Shown here in pieces: positions 19,833 through 28,785 of a stretch of DNA of 64,000 nt. A program made the translations under genes and the position numbers. The stretch's first letter is position 1, and every line of letters begins with the position of its first letter. The stretch is from Pseudenterobacter timonensis (lineage in GTDB: Bacteria > Pseudomonadota > Gammaproteobacteria > Enterobacterales > Enterobacteriaceae). The DNA is taken from assembly GCF_900021175.1 (NCBI RefSeq), contig NZ_FCOP01000010.1, positions 62,001-126,000 on the forward strand, given 5' to 3'. Below the pieces are notes generated by a model. That model had not been told where the DNA came from. It searched no databases and worked only from the letters and a program-made list of their open reading frames with translations.

Positions 19833-20504
19833 TTCCCCGCTCAGGGCATCAAACTCTTCACAGCCGGTATCAAACCCCTCCGTACAGCTGAGATTAAGCC
19901 AGTACATCGCCTTCTGTTTATTGGGCACGATAAAGCCTTTTTCCCCTTGCTGAAACAGCATCCCCGCCCAGTATTCTGCGTAGCCGGTCCGGGAAAGCGC
20001 CGAGCTGCGCTTAAACCAGAACGCCGCTTTGACATCATCCTGCGCCACCCCCACGCCACTGGCATAGATAAGTCCCAGGAGCTGCTGCGCATCCACCGCC
20101 GCGTCGTTCTCCGTCTCTTCCGCGGCGCTTGTCAGCAGCGCCAGGGCCTGGGGATAGTCGGTTTTTCCCGCCTCGCTATTCACCAGCAGACGCGCCAGCA
20201 TCACGGCGCCCTGTTTGCTGCCCGCCACAGTCGCCTGCTGCGCCAGCGATTTTGCCCCGGCGTAGTCGGCATGCTTGTACTTAATCTGCGAAAGTAGCGC
20301 CATGGCGTCCACATCGCCGCCGCGGGCGGCCTTCTCCGCCCAGACTTCGGCCTGTCCGTCATTGCCGGAGCTATAGTAAGTTTCCGCCAGATAATACTGG
20401 GCGCGGCTGTCGCCCGCTTTGGCGCGGGCGGTATAGGCGCTGCCAATCTCTTCGGCGAAGGCATGAGAGGTAAAAAGCATCAGTAACAGGTAGAGAGGTT
20501 TCAT
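19830..20504 (-). CDS. yjcO: Sel1-repeat periplasmic protein YjcO
   Basis: A 224-residue protein resembling E. coli YjcO (229). A signal peptide occupies residues 1-17 (MKPLYLLLMLFTSHAFA, cleavage before EE). The rest is a chain of Sel1/TPR-like helical repeats (AGDSRAQYYLAETYYSSG, GGDVDAMALLSQIKY, AQQLLGLIYASGVGVAQDDVKAAFWFKRSSA) ending with two cysteines in LSCTEGFDTGCEEF. Such repeats bind proteins or peptidoglycan-associated partners; the role is unknown. Confidence 0.92.
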   Translation of the reverse strand: MKPLYLLLMLFTSHAFAEEIGSAYTARAKAGDSRAQYYLAETYYSSGNDGQAEVWAEKAARGGDVDAMALLSQIKYKHADYAGAKSLAQQATVAGSKQGAVMLARLLVNSEAGKTDYPQALALLTSAAEETENDAAVDAQQLLGLIYASGVGVAQDDVKAAFWFKRSSALSRTGYAEYWAGMLFQQGEKGFIVPNKQKAMYWLNLSCTEGFDTGCEEFDALSGE

Positions 20505-20543
20505 TTGTTATTTTCACATAGGGAGATGCAGCGAAGTATAAAT

Positions 20544-20573
20544 AAAAAAAGGGGTGAAAAGATCACCCCTTTG
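20544..20573 (-). terminator. Terminator after fdhF
   Basis: Read leftward, AAAGGGGTGATC/TTTTCACCCC forms a hairpin followed by a TTTTTTTATTTAT tail, 17 nt beyond the fdhF stop. Confidence 0.85.
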
Positions 20574-20589
20574 CAGACGCTGTGCTCGC

Positions 20590-22737
20590 TTACCCCAGCG
20601 CGCTTTCGCGCAGGCGCGCTTTCAGCTTATTGTACTCATCAATCACATACTGTTCGGCGGCGCGCTGATCGGCGATCGGCTCCACGCGCACGGCGCAGTA
20701 CTTGTACTCCGGCGTTTTGGTTATCGGGCTCAGGTTCTCCGTCACCAGCTCGTTACAGGCGCCGATCCACCACTGGTAGGTCATATAGACCGCCCCTTTG
20801 TTCGGACGATCGCTCACCTGCGCACGAGTAATGATGCGCCCTTTACGCGAGTTGACCCACACCAGCGCTTCATCCTCGATACCAAGACGCGCGGCATCGG
20901 CGGTGTTGATCTGCGCATAGCCCGGTTCGTCCGCCAGCGCGGCCAGCGCCGCACAGTTACCGGTCATCGAACGGCAGGAGTAGTGACCGACTTCACGCAC
21001 CGTGGAGAGCACCATCGGGTACTCCTCGGTGAGCTTGTCGACAGGGGCTACCCAGTCGCAGGTGAAGAACTGCGCCAGCCCGTTCGGGGTATCGAACTTC
21101 TCGGCGAAGAGATACGAAGTCCCCTGATCCGCATCTGATTCATCACGGCAAGGCCACTGGATATAGCCCAGCTCGCCCATCTTCTCGTAAGTGGCGCCGT
21201 AGAAATCGGGGCAGAGATGACGCAACTCGTCCCAGATCTCCTGGGTGTTGTTGTAGTGCATCGGGTAGCCCATGCGGGTGGCGATTTCGCTGATAATCTG
21301 CCAGTCCGTTTTCAGATCCCACTTCGGCTCCACTGCTTTAAAGAAGCGCTGGAAGCCGCGGTCCGCCGCAGTAAAGACCCCTTCATGCTCGCCCCAGGAG
21401 GTGGAGGGCAGAATCACGTCCGCCGCCGACGCGGTTTTGGTCATGAAGATATCCTGGACGATCACCAGCTCCAGATCCTCAAACGCCTTACGCACCGCCG
21501 ACAGCTCGGCGTCGGTTTGCAGCGGATCTTCCCCCATGATGTAGGCGGCGCGAACTTCGCCGTGCGCCGCGCGATGCGGCAGCTCGCTGATGCGATAGCC
21601 GGTGTGTGCCGGCAGGCTCTCAACGCCCCACGCCTTCGCAAACTTCTCGCGATTTTCCGGGAACTTCACATACTGGTAGCCCGGATAGGTATCCGGCAGC
21701 GCGCCCATATCGCACGCCCCCTGCACGTTGTTCTGCCCGCGAACCGGGTTAACGCCCACGTGCGCCTTGCCGAGGTTGCCGGTGAGCATCGCCAGGCTGG
21801 TGAGCGAACGGACCGTTTCCACGCCCTGGTAGAACTGGGTCACGCCCATACCCCAGAGGATGGATGCCGTTTTCGCCCCGGCGTACATCCGCGCGGCCTG
21901 GCGGATCTCCTGGGCGCTGACGCCGGTAATGGTTTCAACCGATTCCGGCGTGTAGCCTTCGACGATTTTACAATACTCGTCAAAGCCTTCCGTACGGGTG
22001 GCGACAAAGGCCTGGTCGTAGAGCTTCTCTTCAATAATGACATGCCCCATCGCGTTCAACAGCGCGATATTCGAGCCGTTTTTCAGTGCGATGTGCATAT
22101 CAGCGATGCGCGCGGTTTCAATTTTACGCGGATCGCAGACGATGATTTTCGCCCCGTTCTGTTTTGCACGAATCACATGATTCGCCACGATCGGGTGAGA
22201 ATCCGCCGGGTTATAGCCGAAAATAAACACAAGATCGGTATTATCGATCTCGTTGATGGCATTACTCATTGCGCCGTTACCGACCGACTGGTGCAGACCT
22301 GCAACCGAAGGGCCGTGTCAGACGCGAGCGCAGCAGTCGACGTTATTGGTACCAATAACGGCGCGCGCGAATTTTTGCATCACATAGTTTGTTTCGTTAC
22401 CCGTTCCGCGTGAGGAGCCGGTGGTCTGGATCGCGTCCGGGCCATATTTGGCCTTAATCTCGCTGAGGCGGCTGGCGACATAGTCCAGCGCTTCGTCCCA
22501 GGAGACAGACTCCAGCTTGCCGCCGCGCTCGCGTCGGATCATCGGGGTTTTCAGACGGGGGGTCAGGATCTGGGTATCGTTAATAAAATCCCAGCCATAG
22601 TAGCCTTTCAGACACAGGGTACCCTGGTTGGTTTTACCCTGTGCAGCCTCCGCCCGGACGATTTTGCCGTTATCGACCACCAGGTTGATTTTGCAACCCG
22701 ATGCGCAATAGGGGCAAACCGTGACGACTTTTTTCAT
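20590..22737 (-). CDS. fdhF: Formate dehydrogenase H FdhF, selenoprotein with UGA-encoded selenocysteine
   Basis: The gene reads through an in-frame TGA at 22318-22320 (codon 140) to give 715 residues, the E. coli FdhF length, in context CCARV-U-HGPSVAGLHQS. The start is ATG 22737 (MKKVVTVCPYCASGC); a further 12 codons upstream are open but not homologous. The N-terminus binds one [4Fe-4S] cluster (CPYCASGC and a fourth Cys in TLCLKGYYGW); the rest is the molybdopterin oxidoreductase fold binding bis-MGD, with Sec140 and His141 at the active site. It oxidises formate to CO2 in the cytoplasmic formate hydrogenlyase complex. A SECIS hairpin follows the UGA, and a sigma-54 promoter precedes the gene. 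Confidence 0.97.
22278..22320 (-). promoter_or_regulatory. SECIS element for selenocysteine insertion in fdhF
   Basis: Starting at the UGA, the mRNA contains GGUUGCAGGUCUGCACC, the stem with the GGUCU apical loop known to bind SelB in E. coli fdhF. It directs Sec-tRNA to codon 140. Confidence 0.9.
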
Positions 22738-22774
22738 CGGTCTCGCTCCAGTTAAACACTTACTCGCGCCCATT

Positions 22775-22791
22775 ATGCAGCTTTTATGCCA
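22775..22791 (-). promoter_or_regulatory. Sigma-54 promoter of fdhF
   Basis: The minus strand reads TGGCATAAAAGCTGCAT, fitting the sigma-54 pattern TGGCAC-N5-TTGCA with conserved GG and GC doublets 10 nt apart. It lies about 40 nt before the start. FhlA activation with formate would act from further upstream, where a CGTCAAAATTGACG imperfect palindrome (22863-22876) is a candidate site. Confidence 0.85.
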
Positions 22792-22993
22792 TGTTTTTAT
22801 TGTGGGTATCCCCAGACTTTACGGCCTTTTTTTCGACAAAACGCTGACGAAAAGCAGGCAATCGTCAAAATTGACGTGTCGAAGGGGCGGCGGATGTGAC
22901 ATTGGTTGAATTTCCGTCACGTCAGAATGGATTCTGCTGGAGGGGTTTGCAGAATGGACCAGACTAGAGTGAATCCCCTGACGGAACCCTGCG

Positions 22994-23722
22994 ATGAAAC
23001 CGGCGATACTGGTAGTGGATGATGACCCGGCAGTCTGTGCGCTGCTCCAGGATGTGCTTCATGAGCATGTCTTTGCCGTGCACGTCTGCCATAGCGGGCG
23101 GGAGGCGCTGACGCTGGCGCAGACCGAGCCCGCCATCGCGCTGGTCTTACTGGATATGGTGCTGCCGGATATGAACGGTCTGCAGGTATTACAGCAGCTA
23201 CAGCAGATGCGGCCCGCGCTGCCTGTGGTGATGCTCACCGGGCTGGGCGGCGAATCGGACGTGGTGGTGGGGCTGGAGATGGGGGCCGATGACTATATCG
23301 GCAAGCCGTTTAATCCGCGGGTACTGGTGGCCCGGGTGAAGGCGGTGCTACGGCGCACCGGCGCGCTGATGGCCGAGCCGCCCCCGCGCGCGACGGGGAT
23401 CGTTTTTAACGGCTGGACGCTGGACATTGCTCGCTGCGAACTGAGCGATAGCCAGCGCAACGTGGTGCCCCTCACCCAGGGCGAATATAGCCTGCTGTTG
23501 GCGCTGGCGCAGAACGCCCGGCGGGTATTGAGCCGGGAGCAGCTGCTGACGCTCACCCACAGCGAAAGCGCGGAGGTGTTCGACCGCACCATTGACGTGT
23601 TAATCATGCGCCTGAGGCGAAAAATTGAAGCCAACCCGCACCAGCCGCGGCTGATTAAAACGATCCGCGGGCTGGGCTACGTCTTTGCCGCCGACGTGCA
23701 GCAGGCGGACAGGGCGGCGTAG
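22994..23722 (+). CDS. OmpR/PhoB-family response regulator
   Basis: 242 residues. The receiver domain (1-118) has the acidic pair DDD at 9-11, phospho-acceptor Asp54 in VLLDMVLPDMNG, Thr82 and Lys104 (GKPFNP). The winged-helix DNA-binding domain (about 135-232) shows LTQGEYSLLLALAQNARRVLSREQLL and RTIDVLIMRLRRKIE, ending in IKTIRGLGYVF. No kinase gene adjoins it; the nearest sensor is the hybrid kinase at 31489-33771 on the far side of the sugar genes, which suggests the pair brackets and controls the cassette. It is divergent from fdhF and convergent with the PfkB kinase gene, 30 nt apart. Confidence 0.9.
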   Translation: MKPAILVVDDDPAVCALLQDVLHEHVFAVHVCHSGREALTLAQTEPAIALVLLDMVLPDMNGLQVLQQLQQMRPALPVVMLTGLGGESDVVVGLEMGADDYIGKPFNPRVLVARVKAVLRRTGALMAEPPPRATGIVFNGWTLDIARCELSDSQRNVVPLTQGEYSLLLALAQNARRVLSREQLLTLTHSESAEVFDRTIDVLIMRLRRKIEANPHQPRLIKTIRGLGYVFAADVQQADRAA

Positions 23723-23752
23723 CGGCTACCCGCTAAAACCTGCCGAAGGAAA

Positions 23753-24748
23753 TCATTCCGCCATCTCAGCCAGCAGCGCGTCCAGCGTTTTGGCGCCATC
23801 AATGGCATTAGCCGCCAGCAGGCTTGCCCGGGCGCAGGCATGCGCCAGACGCAGGCTTTTGGCGAGCGGCCACCGCTCATGGCTGGCGTACAAAAAGCCC
23901 GCGCAGAAGGCATCGCCCGCCCCGACGCTGCCGACAATCTCCTGCCGGGCCAGCGGTTGTGACGCCACCCAGCCGCCGGTTTCGCCCGCCGCCTCTCCCC
24001 AGGCGCCCTCCGGGCAGTGGATCACCACCCGTTTATGCACCCCCGCAGCCAGCAGTTGCGACGCGGCGGCCTGAATATGGGGAATATGCGGCGCGTCGCC
24101 GTCACGCATCGCCAGCCCGCTAAACTCGCCCGCCTCCAGTTCGTTAATTACCAGATAATCGAGATAGCGCAGGGCAGGCAGGACCAGCGGGCGGTAGCGC
24201 GGATCGCCCTTACGCGATACCAGATCGAGGGAGGTTTCATACCCTTGTTCGCGCATCTGCGCCAGCAGGCGTGCGCTGCGGGTGCCAAACTTCTCGTCCG
24301 GCTGGTCGAGACTGTCCAGCAGCAGCAGGTAGCCCAGATGGAAGATTTTCATCGTGCCGTCGAGACGGTCAAAAGCGGGCAGATCCAGCAGTCGGTTGGC
24401 GGCGGGAGCGTGAAAAAAAGTGCGCTGCCCGTCCGCGTCGGTCATCACCTGCGACATAGAGGTGGGGGCGGAAGCGGTACGCTGCACCCGCTGGCGGTTT
24501 ACGTGATACTGGTCAAGCATCGCCAGAATATAGTCACCGTCGCTGTCCTCGCCGATAAGCCCCACCGCCTGCAGCGGCAGACCGGTGTGCATTTTTGCCA
24601 GCGTTAGCAGGACGTTGAGCGGCGCGCCGCCGGTGGAACGTTCGCTATGGATAATCTCCGCCAGCCAGCCGCGCTCCGGCCACTGGGCAATCTGATGCAC
24701 ATGATCCACCAGCATATTTCCGGCGGCGATGATCCCTTTGCGTTCCAT
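23753..24748 (-). CDS. PfkB-family carbohydrate kinase
   Basis: A 331-residue ribokinase/PfkB-type sugar kinase. The substrate-binding N-terminal half has STGGAPLNVLLTLAKM and the catalytic C-terminal signature is VGSVGAGDAFCAGFLYA (GAGD with the catalytic Asp, about residue 275), with ATP-site residues following. It should phosphorylate a ketose made by the adjacent isomerase; which carbon and sugar cannot be read from sequence. Its ATG overlaps the aldolase stop by one base (TAATG), so the two are coupled. It is the last gene of the leftward cassette. Confidence 0.88.
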   Translation of the reverse strand: MERKGIIAAGNMLVDHVHQIAQWPERGWLAEIIHSERSTGGAPLNVLLTLAKMHTGLPLQAVGLIGEDSDGDYILAMLDQYHVNRQRVQRTASAPTSMSQVMTDADGQRTFFHAPAANRLLDLPAFDRLDGTMKIFHLGYLLLLDSLDQPDEKFGTRSARLLAQMREQGYETSLDLVSRKGDPRYRPLVLPALRYLDYLVINELEAGEFSGLAMRDGDAPHIPHIQAAASQLLAAGVHKRVVIHCPEGAWGEAAGETGGWVASQPLARQEIVGSVGAGDAFCAGFLYASHERWPLAKSLRLAHACARASLLAANAIDGAKTLDALLAEMAE

Positions 24749-25608
24749 TATGCTTGCCCCCGGCTGCCAAAAATGCGCATTTGCTCCATGACGGTATCGG
24801 TAATCGCCTCTTCGATGCCGAGCAGCAGTTCAGCAAACTCATCATAAATGGGCTGGCGGTTGGCCATCCGCTGTTCGACCGCCGCCAGCGCCGCCTGGGA
24901 CATACCGGTATAAAAGTTGATTTTATGAATGCCAAGCTCGATGGCGCGACGAAAATCACCATCGCTAATGCCGGAACCACCATGCAGCACCAGCGGCAGG
25001 CCGGTCTGCTGGCGGATAGCGTCGAGGCGGGCGAAATCGAGCCTGGGCTCGCCTTTATATTTGCCGTGGGCATTGCCAATCGCCACCGCCAGCGCGTCGA
25101 TATGGGTGCGATCGACAAAGTCCCGCGCCAGGGCCGGGTCGGTGAAAAAGGCCTCGTCCGCATGGCCGTAGAGCGCGCCGCCTTCATCGCCGCCGACCGC
25201 CCCCAGCTCCGCCTCGACCGAGACGCCGACCGCGTGACACATCTTCACCACTTCCCGCGTCTGGCGAATATTCTCTTCATAATCGAGCGTTGAGCCGTCG
25301 AACATCACCGAGCTAAAGCCCAGCCTGAGCGCGCGTACCACCGCTTCAAAATGGAGACCATGATCAAGGTTGAGCACTACCGGAATATCGTGGCGGGCGG
25401 CTTCGAATTTCACTGCCTCCACCAGCGAGTCGAGGGAGAGATATTTAAAGTGCACCTCGGCGATGTTGATAATAAACGGCGAGCGCTCCCGTTGAGCCGC
25501 CGCAAACAGGGCACGCAGGAAATGGGAGTCGAGCACGTTAAAGGCGCCGAGGGCATAGCGGTGCTGACGGGCATGCTCCAGCCCGGCGGCAAGAGAGATG
25601 AGCGGCAT
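24748..25608 (-). CDS. Class II (zinc-dependent) ketose-phosphate aldolase
   Basis: A 286-residue aldolase of the fructose/tagatose-bisphosphate class II family (GatY/KbaY/FbaA-like). Zinc-ligand and catalytic blocks are visible: VVLNLDHGLHFE (catalytic Asp and zinc His near residues 80-84), VEAELGAVGG, AIGNAHGKYKG (zinc His), and PLVLHGGSGISD (zinc His). It should cleave a ketose phosphate to dihydroxyacetone phosphate plus an aldehyde. It lies 3 nt downstream of the lyxose isomerase and overlaps the kinase start, an operon isomerase-aldolase-kinase. Confidence 0.9.
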   Translation of the reverse strand: MPLISLAAGLEHARQHRYALGAFNVLDSHFLRALFAAAQRERSPFIINIAEVHFKYLSLDSLVEAVKFEAARHDIPVVLNLDHGLHFEAVVRALRLGFSSVMFDGSTLDYEENIRQTREVVKMCHAVGVSVEAELGAVGGDEGGALYGHADEAFFTDPALARDFVDRTHIDALAVAIGNAHGKYKGEPRLDFARLDAIRQQTGLPLVLHGGSGISDGDFRRAIELGIHKINFYTGMSQAALAAVEQRMANRQPIYDEFAELLLGIEEAITDTVMEQMRIFGSRGQA

Positions 25609-25611
25609 AAT

Positions 25612-26301
25612 TCACTCCTTATTGGCGAAAGAGGGGTACTCGTTACAGAGCAGCAGCACCGCCGGTTCGTCCTCTTCAATGCTGTTATAGCGATCGAGCG
25701 GCTGCAGGAAATGGTTGTCGTGGTCATCATCGTTAACGGAGGAGACTTCCCCCACCAGCACGTCGCCAAAACCGCGCTCGCCCCAGAAGCTGTGGTAGAG
25801 GCCGGGCGTCAGACAGATGCTCTCCCCGGGGGAGAGGCGAAGCTGGCTACCCGCCGCGTGGGTCTGCAGACAGCCATCGACCACGACGTTCACCGTGCTG
25901 TTGTCGGTCTCTTCCCGCGCATTGCTGTTCCAGAGTTCGATAATCAGGTTGCCGCCGCCGCGGTTGATGATGTCCTCGCGCTTGCGCCAGTGAAAATGCA
26001 TCGGCGTCATTTGTCCGTCGCGCACGTGCATGATCTTTTCGGCGTAGCACTTCTCATAGGGCGCGCCGCCGGGAGAGCCGTTGCGCAGGGTGAAGAGCGT
26101 TAAGCCCTGGCTGGCGAAGCTATCCCCGCCGAAGGCGGTGACATCCCAGCCGAGCTTCAGGTCGAATATTTTGCGCCAGCTGTCATCCGCCTGTCGCCAC
26201 CGGGCAGGGGTAAAGCTGGCGAACGGCGGCAGGTGGACGTTCTGCATGGAGAAGAACTGCCGCGTGTGGCCGAGGATATCGTTGATTTCGGAGCGTTTCA
26301 T
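25612..26301 (-). CDS. D-lyxose ketol-isomerase (cupin)
   Basis: 229 residues, strongly resembling the characterised D-lyxose isomerase of E. coli O157 (227 residues). The cupin barrel has the metal-binding block MTPMHFHWRKREDIINRGGGNLIIELWN (His, His, Glu) and the second block PGESICLTPGLYHSFWGE (His); VGEVSSVNDDDHDNHFLQPLDRY is the family C-terminal signature. It interconverts D-lyxose and D-xylulose, and in the family also D-mannose and D-fructose, with Mn2+. It heads the enzyme part of the cassette, with AAGGAGTTCTT just before ATG 26301, and is cut off from the transporter genes by repeats and an IS element. Confidence 0.93.
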   Translation of the reverse strand: MKRSEINDILGHTRQFFSMQNVHLPPFASFTPARWRQADDSWRKIFDLKLGWDVTAFGGDSFASQGLTLFTLRNGSPGGAPYEKCYAEKIMHVRDGQMTPMHFHWRKREDIINRGGGNLIIELWNSNAREETDNSTVNVVVDGCLQTHAAGSQLRLSPGESICLTPGLYHSFWGERGFGDVLVGEVSSVNDDDHDNHFLQPLDRYNSIEEDEPAVLLLCNEYPSFANKE

Positions 26302-26330
26302 AAGAACTCCTTTGGGTTTGTGCTGGGTTT

Positions 26331-26494
26331 CCCCTCACCCTAACCCTCTCCCCAGAGGGGAGAGGGGATAGTCCGGTGCGTTTACTTAACCCGTAGTTCC
26401 CCTCTCCCTTCCGGGGAGGGGCCAGCGCGAGCCTTTCCCCCTCTCCTCTCTGGGGAGGAGCCAGCGCGAGCCTTTCTCCCTCTCCCCTCTGGGG
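26331..26494. repeat. Palindromic GGGGAGAGGG repeat cluster, interrupted by the IS element
   Basis: Four units in a row; the first carries the full CCCCTCACCCTAACCC arm, the next two a CCAGCGCGAGCCTTT linker. The fourth breaks off at 26494 with TGGGG and continues after the IS element at 27780 (TGGGGAGAGGGCC...GAGGGG to 27804), which rebuilds one complete unit. Confidence 0.88.
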
Positions 26495-27779
26495 TGTACA
26501 GTCCGGGGACATAGTGAACACTTGTTCGGAGACATGGTAGACACTTACAACTGAGGCATAAGAACCCGTTTATGGAGCCGCTTATGCCCTGGGATGCGAG
26601 AGATACCATGTCATTACGTACTGAGTTTGTTTTGTTCGCCTCGCAGGACGGGGCGAACATCCGTTCACTCTGCCGCCACTACGGCATTTCACCGGCCACC
26701 GGCTACAAGTGGCTTCGCCGCTGGGCTGAAGACGGCGCAGCCGGGCTTCAGGACCGGCCGCGCACGCCGCATCACTCCCCGAACCGTTCACCGGACGGCA
26801 TCACTGACCTGCTGCGTATGGCCCATGCCCGCCATGAACGCTGGGGCGCGCGCAAGATTAAGCGCTGGCTGGAGGACCGCGGGCATCCCATGCCCGCCTT
26901 CAGCACCGTTCACAGCCTGATGGCCCGTCACGGCCTGCTGCCCGGTATGCCTCCCGGCATACCGGCTACCGGCCGCTTCGAACACTCCGCCCCGAACCGG
27001 CTCTGGCAGATGGATTTCAAGGGCCATTTTCCCTTTGGCGGCGGCCGCTGCCATCCGCTCACCCTGCTGGACGACCACTCCCGGTTCTCCCTGTGTCTGG
27101 CGCACTGCGGGGATGAACGGCGTGAGACCGTACAGCGGCAGCTCGTCAGGGTCTTTGAACACTACGGTCTGCCGGACCGGATGACCATGGACAACGGCGC
27201 GCCGTGGGGCGACACCACCGGCAGCTGGACGGGGCCGGAGCTGTGGCTGATGCGTCTGGGTATCCGTGTCGGTCACTCCCGGCCTTATCATCCACAGACC
27301 CAGGGCAAGCTGGAGCGTTTTCACCGCAGCCTGAAGGCGGAACTCCTGCAGGGAAGATGGTTCGCCGACAGCAGCGGGCTGCAGCGGGCGTTCGACCAGT
27401 GGCGGGCTGTCTATAACCTTGAGCGTCCGCACGAGGCGCTGGGTATGGCGGTGCCGGCCTCGCGCTATCAGCCGTCCGCCCGTCAGTACAGCGCCACCGT
27501 CATGCCGCCGGAATATGACGAAGGGGTGATGGTGAGGAAGGTGGATATCAGCGGGAAGCTGAGCATAAAGGGTCTCAGTCTGAACGCAGGCAAGGCCTTC
27601 AGGGGAGAGCGTGTGGGGCTGAAGGAAACGCAGGAGGACGGCTGTTATGAAGTCTGGTGGTACAGCACGAAAGTGGGGGTGATCGACCTGAAGAAAAAGT
27701 CGATCACCATGGGTAAGGGATGTTAAAAAGTGTTCACCATGTCCCCGAACATCTGTCTACCATGTCCCCGGACTGTACA
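26495..27779 (+). mobile_element. IS481-family insertion sequence, intact, with 5-bp target duplication
   Basis: The 1285-bp element is bounded by inverted repeats; the outermost 18 bp TGTACAGTCCGGGGACAT are identical at both ends. Each end contains two tandem copies of a 23-bp unit (GTCCGGGGACATRGTGAACA.. and GTTCGGRGACATGGTRGACA-like). TGGGG flanks both sides (26490-26494 and 27780-27784) as target duplication. It carries one transposase gene and lies in the gap between the sugar-binding protein gene and the lyxose isomerase gene, oriented against the operon. Confidence 0.93.
26584..27726 (+). CDS. IS481-family transposase (DDE)
   Basis: 380 residues from ATG 26584, which has a GGAG motif upstream (ATG 26572 also in frame, 384 residues). 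An N-terminal helix-turn-helix (GANIRSLCRHYGISPATGYKWLRRW) is followed by the integrase core: first catalytic Asp in LWQMDFKGHF, second in MTMDNGAPWG, and Glu in HPQTQGKLERFHRSLKAE. The C-terminal part (HEALGMAVPASRYQPSAR) is typical of IS481 enzymes. No frameshift or stop interrupts it, so the element may be active. Confidence 0.95.
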   Translation: MPWDARDTMSLRTEFVLFASQDGANIRSLCRHYGISPATGYKWLRRWAEDGAAGLQDRPRTPHHSPNRSPDGITDLLRMAHARHERWGARKIKRWLEDRGHPMPAFSTVHSLMARHGLLPGMPPGIPATGRFEHSAPNRLWQMDFKGHFPFGGGRCHPLTLLDDHSRFSLCLAHCGDERRETVQRQLVRVFEHYGLPDRMTMDNGAPWGDTTGSWTGPELWLMRLGIRVGHSRPYHPQTQGKLERFHRSLKAELLQGRWFADSSGLQRAFDQWRAVYNLERPHEALGMAVPASRYQPSARQYSATVMPPEYDEGVMVRKVDISGKLSIKGLSLNAGKAFRGERVGLKETQEDGCYEVWWYSTKVGVIDLKKKSITMGKGC

Positions 27780-27814
27780 TGGGGAGAGGGCCGGGGTGAG
27801 GGGCGTTACCGGGC

Positions 27815-28756
27815 TTATTTCACCGTCCAACCCTTATAGGTCCCGACATTCTTCTTATCGATCATTGTCACCGGGATCAGTACCGGCTCTTTTGGCGCGG
27901 GTTTACCCTGCAGGATGTCATAGCCAATCTCCACCGCCTTCGCCGCCATCACCTGCGGGTCTTGCGCCGGGGTTGCCACAAACAGGGAGTTTTCCCGCTT
28001 CAGCGCCTCTTCGCCGTCCGGAGAGCCGTCCACGCCAACGATAAAGAACTCGTTACGCTGCGCCTGTTTCGCTGCCAGATCCGCGCCGATCGCCGTCGGA
28101 TCGTTAATGGCAAACACGCCGTCGATCTTCGGATTGGCCGCCAGCAGGGAGGTCATCACCTCCAGCCCGCCTTCGCGGCTGCCTTTGGCATTCTGGTTGT
28201 ATGACAACACCTTGATCTCCGGGTGGCGTTTGAACTCGGTCTGGCAGCCCTCTACGCGGTTTTGCACTGCGGAGACCGGCGGCCCGTTGATGATCACCAC
28301 GTTGCCTTTGCCGTTCAGCCGGTCGGTGATGTATTTACAGGCCATCTCGCCCGCCTGGGTGTTATCGGAGGTGATGGTCGCGTCGGCGCCTTCCGCCGCT
28401 ACGTCAACCGCCACGACCACGATCCCCGCCTCCTTCGCGCGTTTTACCGCCGGACCGATCCCTTTGGAGTCCGCCGCGTTAAGGATAATCATGTCCACTT
28501 TCGCGGCGATAAAGTTGTCGATCTGCGTCACCTGCTGGCCCAGATCGTAGCCGCTGGAGACGAGCGTCACCTTCACGTTGTCGCCCGCCAGCTTGCGGGC
28601 CTCCAGCTCTGCCCCTTTGGTAATCTGTACAAAGAACGGGTTAGCTAAATCCCCCACCGTCACGCCGATGGATTTCAGATCTTTCGCCTGCGCAAACGGC
28701 GCTGCGGCGAGCAGGGCCCCGGCGCAGAGCGCGGTCACTAAGGGTTTTACTCTCAT
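27815..28756 (-). CDS. Periplasmic sugar-binding protein of ABC transporter (RbsB type)
   Basis: A 313-residue class I periplasmic binding protein. The signal peptide is residues 1-24 (VTALCAGALLAAAPFAQA, cleavage before KDLKSIG). The mature part has two lobes: GVTVGDLANPFFVQITKGAELEA and DMIILNAADSKGIGPAVKRAKEAGIVVVAVDV in the first, and DGVFAINDPTAIGADLAAKQA, IVGVDGSPDGEEAL in the second, as in ribose, xylose and allose binding proteins. It does not closely follow E. coli AlsB. It should present a pentose or hexose to the permease encoded upstream. Confidence 0.9.
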   Translation of the reverse strand: MRVKPLVTALCAGALLAAAPFAQAKDLKSIGVTVGDLANPFFVQITKGAELEARKLAGDNVKVTLVSSGYDLGQQVTQIDNFIAAKVDMIILNAADSKGIGPAVKRAKEAGIVVVAVDVAAEGADATITSDNTQAGEMACKYITDRLNGKGNVVIINGPPVSAVQNRVEGCQTEFKRHPEIKVLSYNQNAKGSREGGLEVMTSLLAANPKIDGVFAINDPTAIGADLAAKQAQRNEFFIVGVDGSPDGEEALKRENSLFVATPAQDPQVMAAKAVEIGYDILQGKPAPKEPVLIPVTMIDKKNVGTYKGWTVK

Positions 28757-28785
28757 ATTCTCTTCCTCGAAGTAAGATGTTGTTG

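Noticed and set aside
22318-22320. fdhF as a pseudogene split by TGA
   Set aside because: The TGA is the selenocysteine codon in the expected CCARV-U-HG context with a SECIS hairpin behind it.
21217-22413. 398-codon open frame antisense to fdhF
   Set aside because: Shadow of fdhF codon bias; no homology, low-complexity H/R-rich product.
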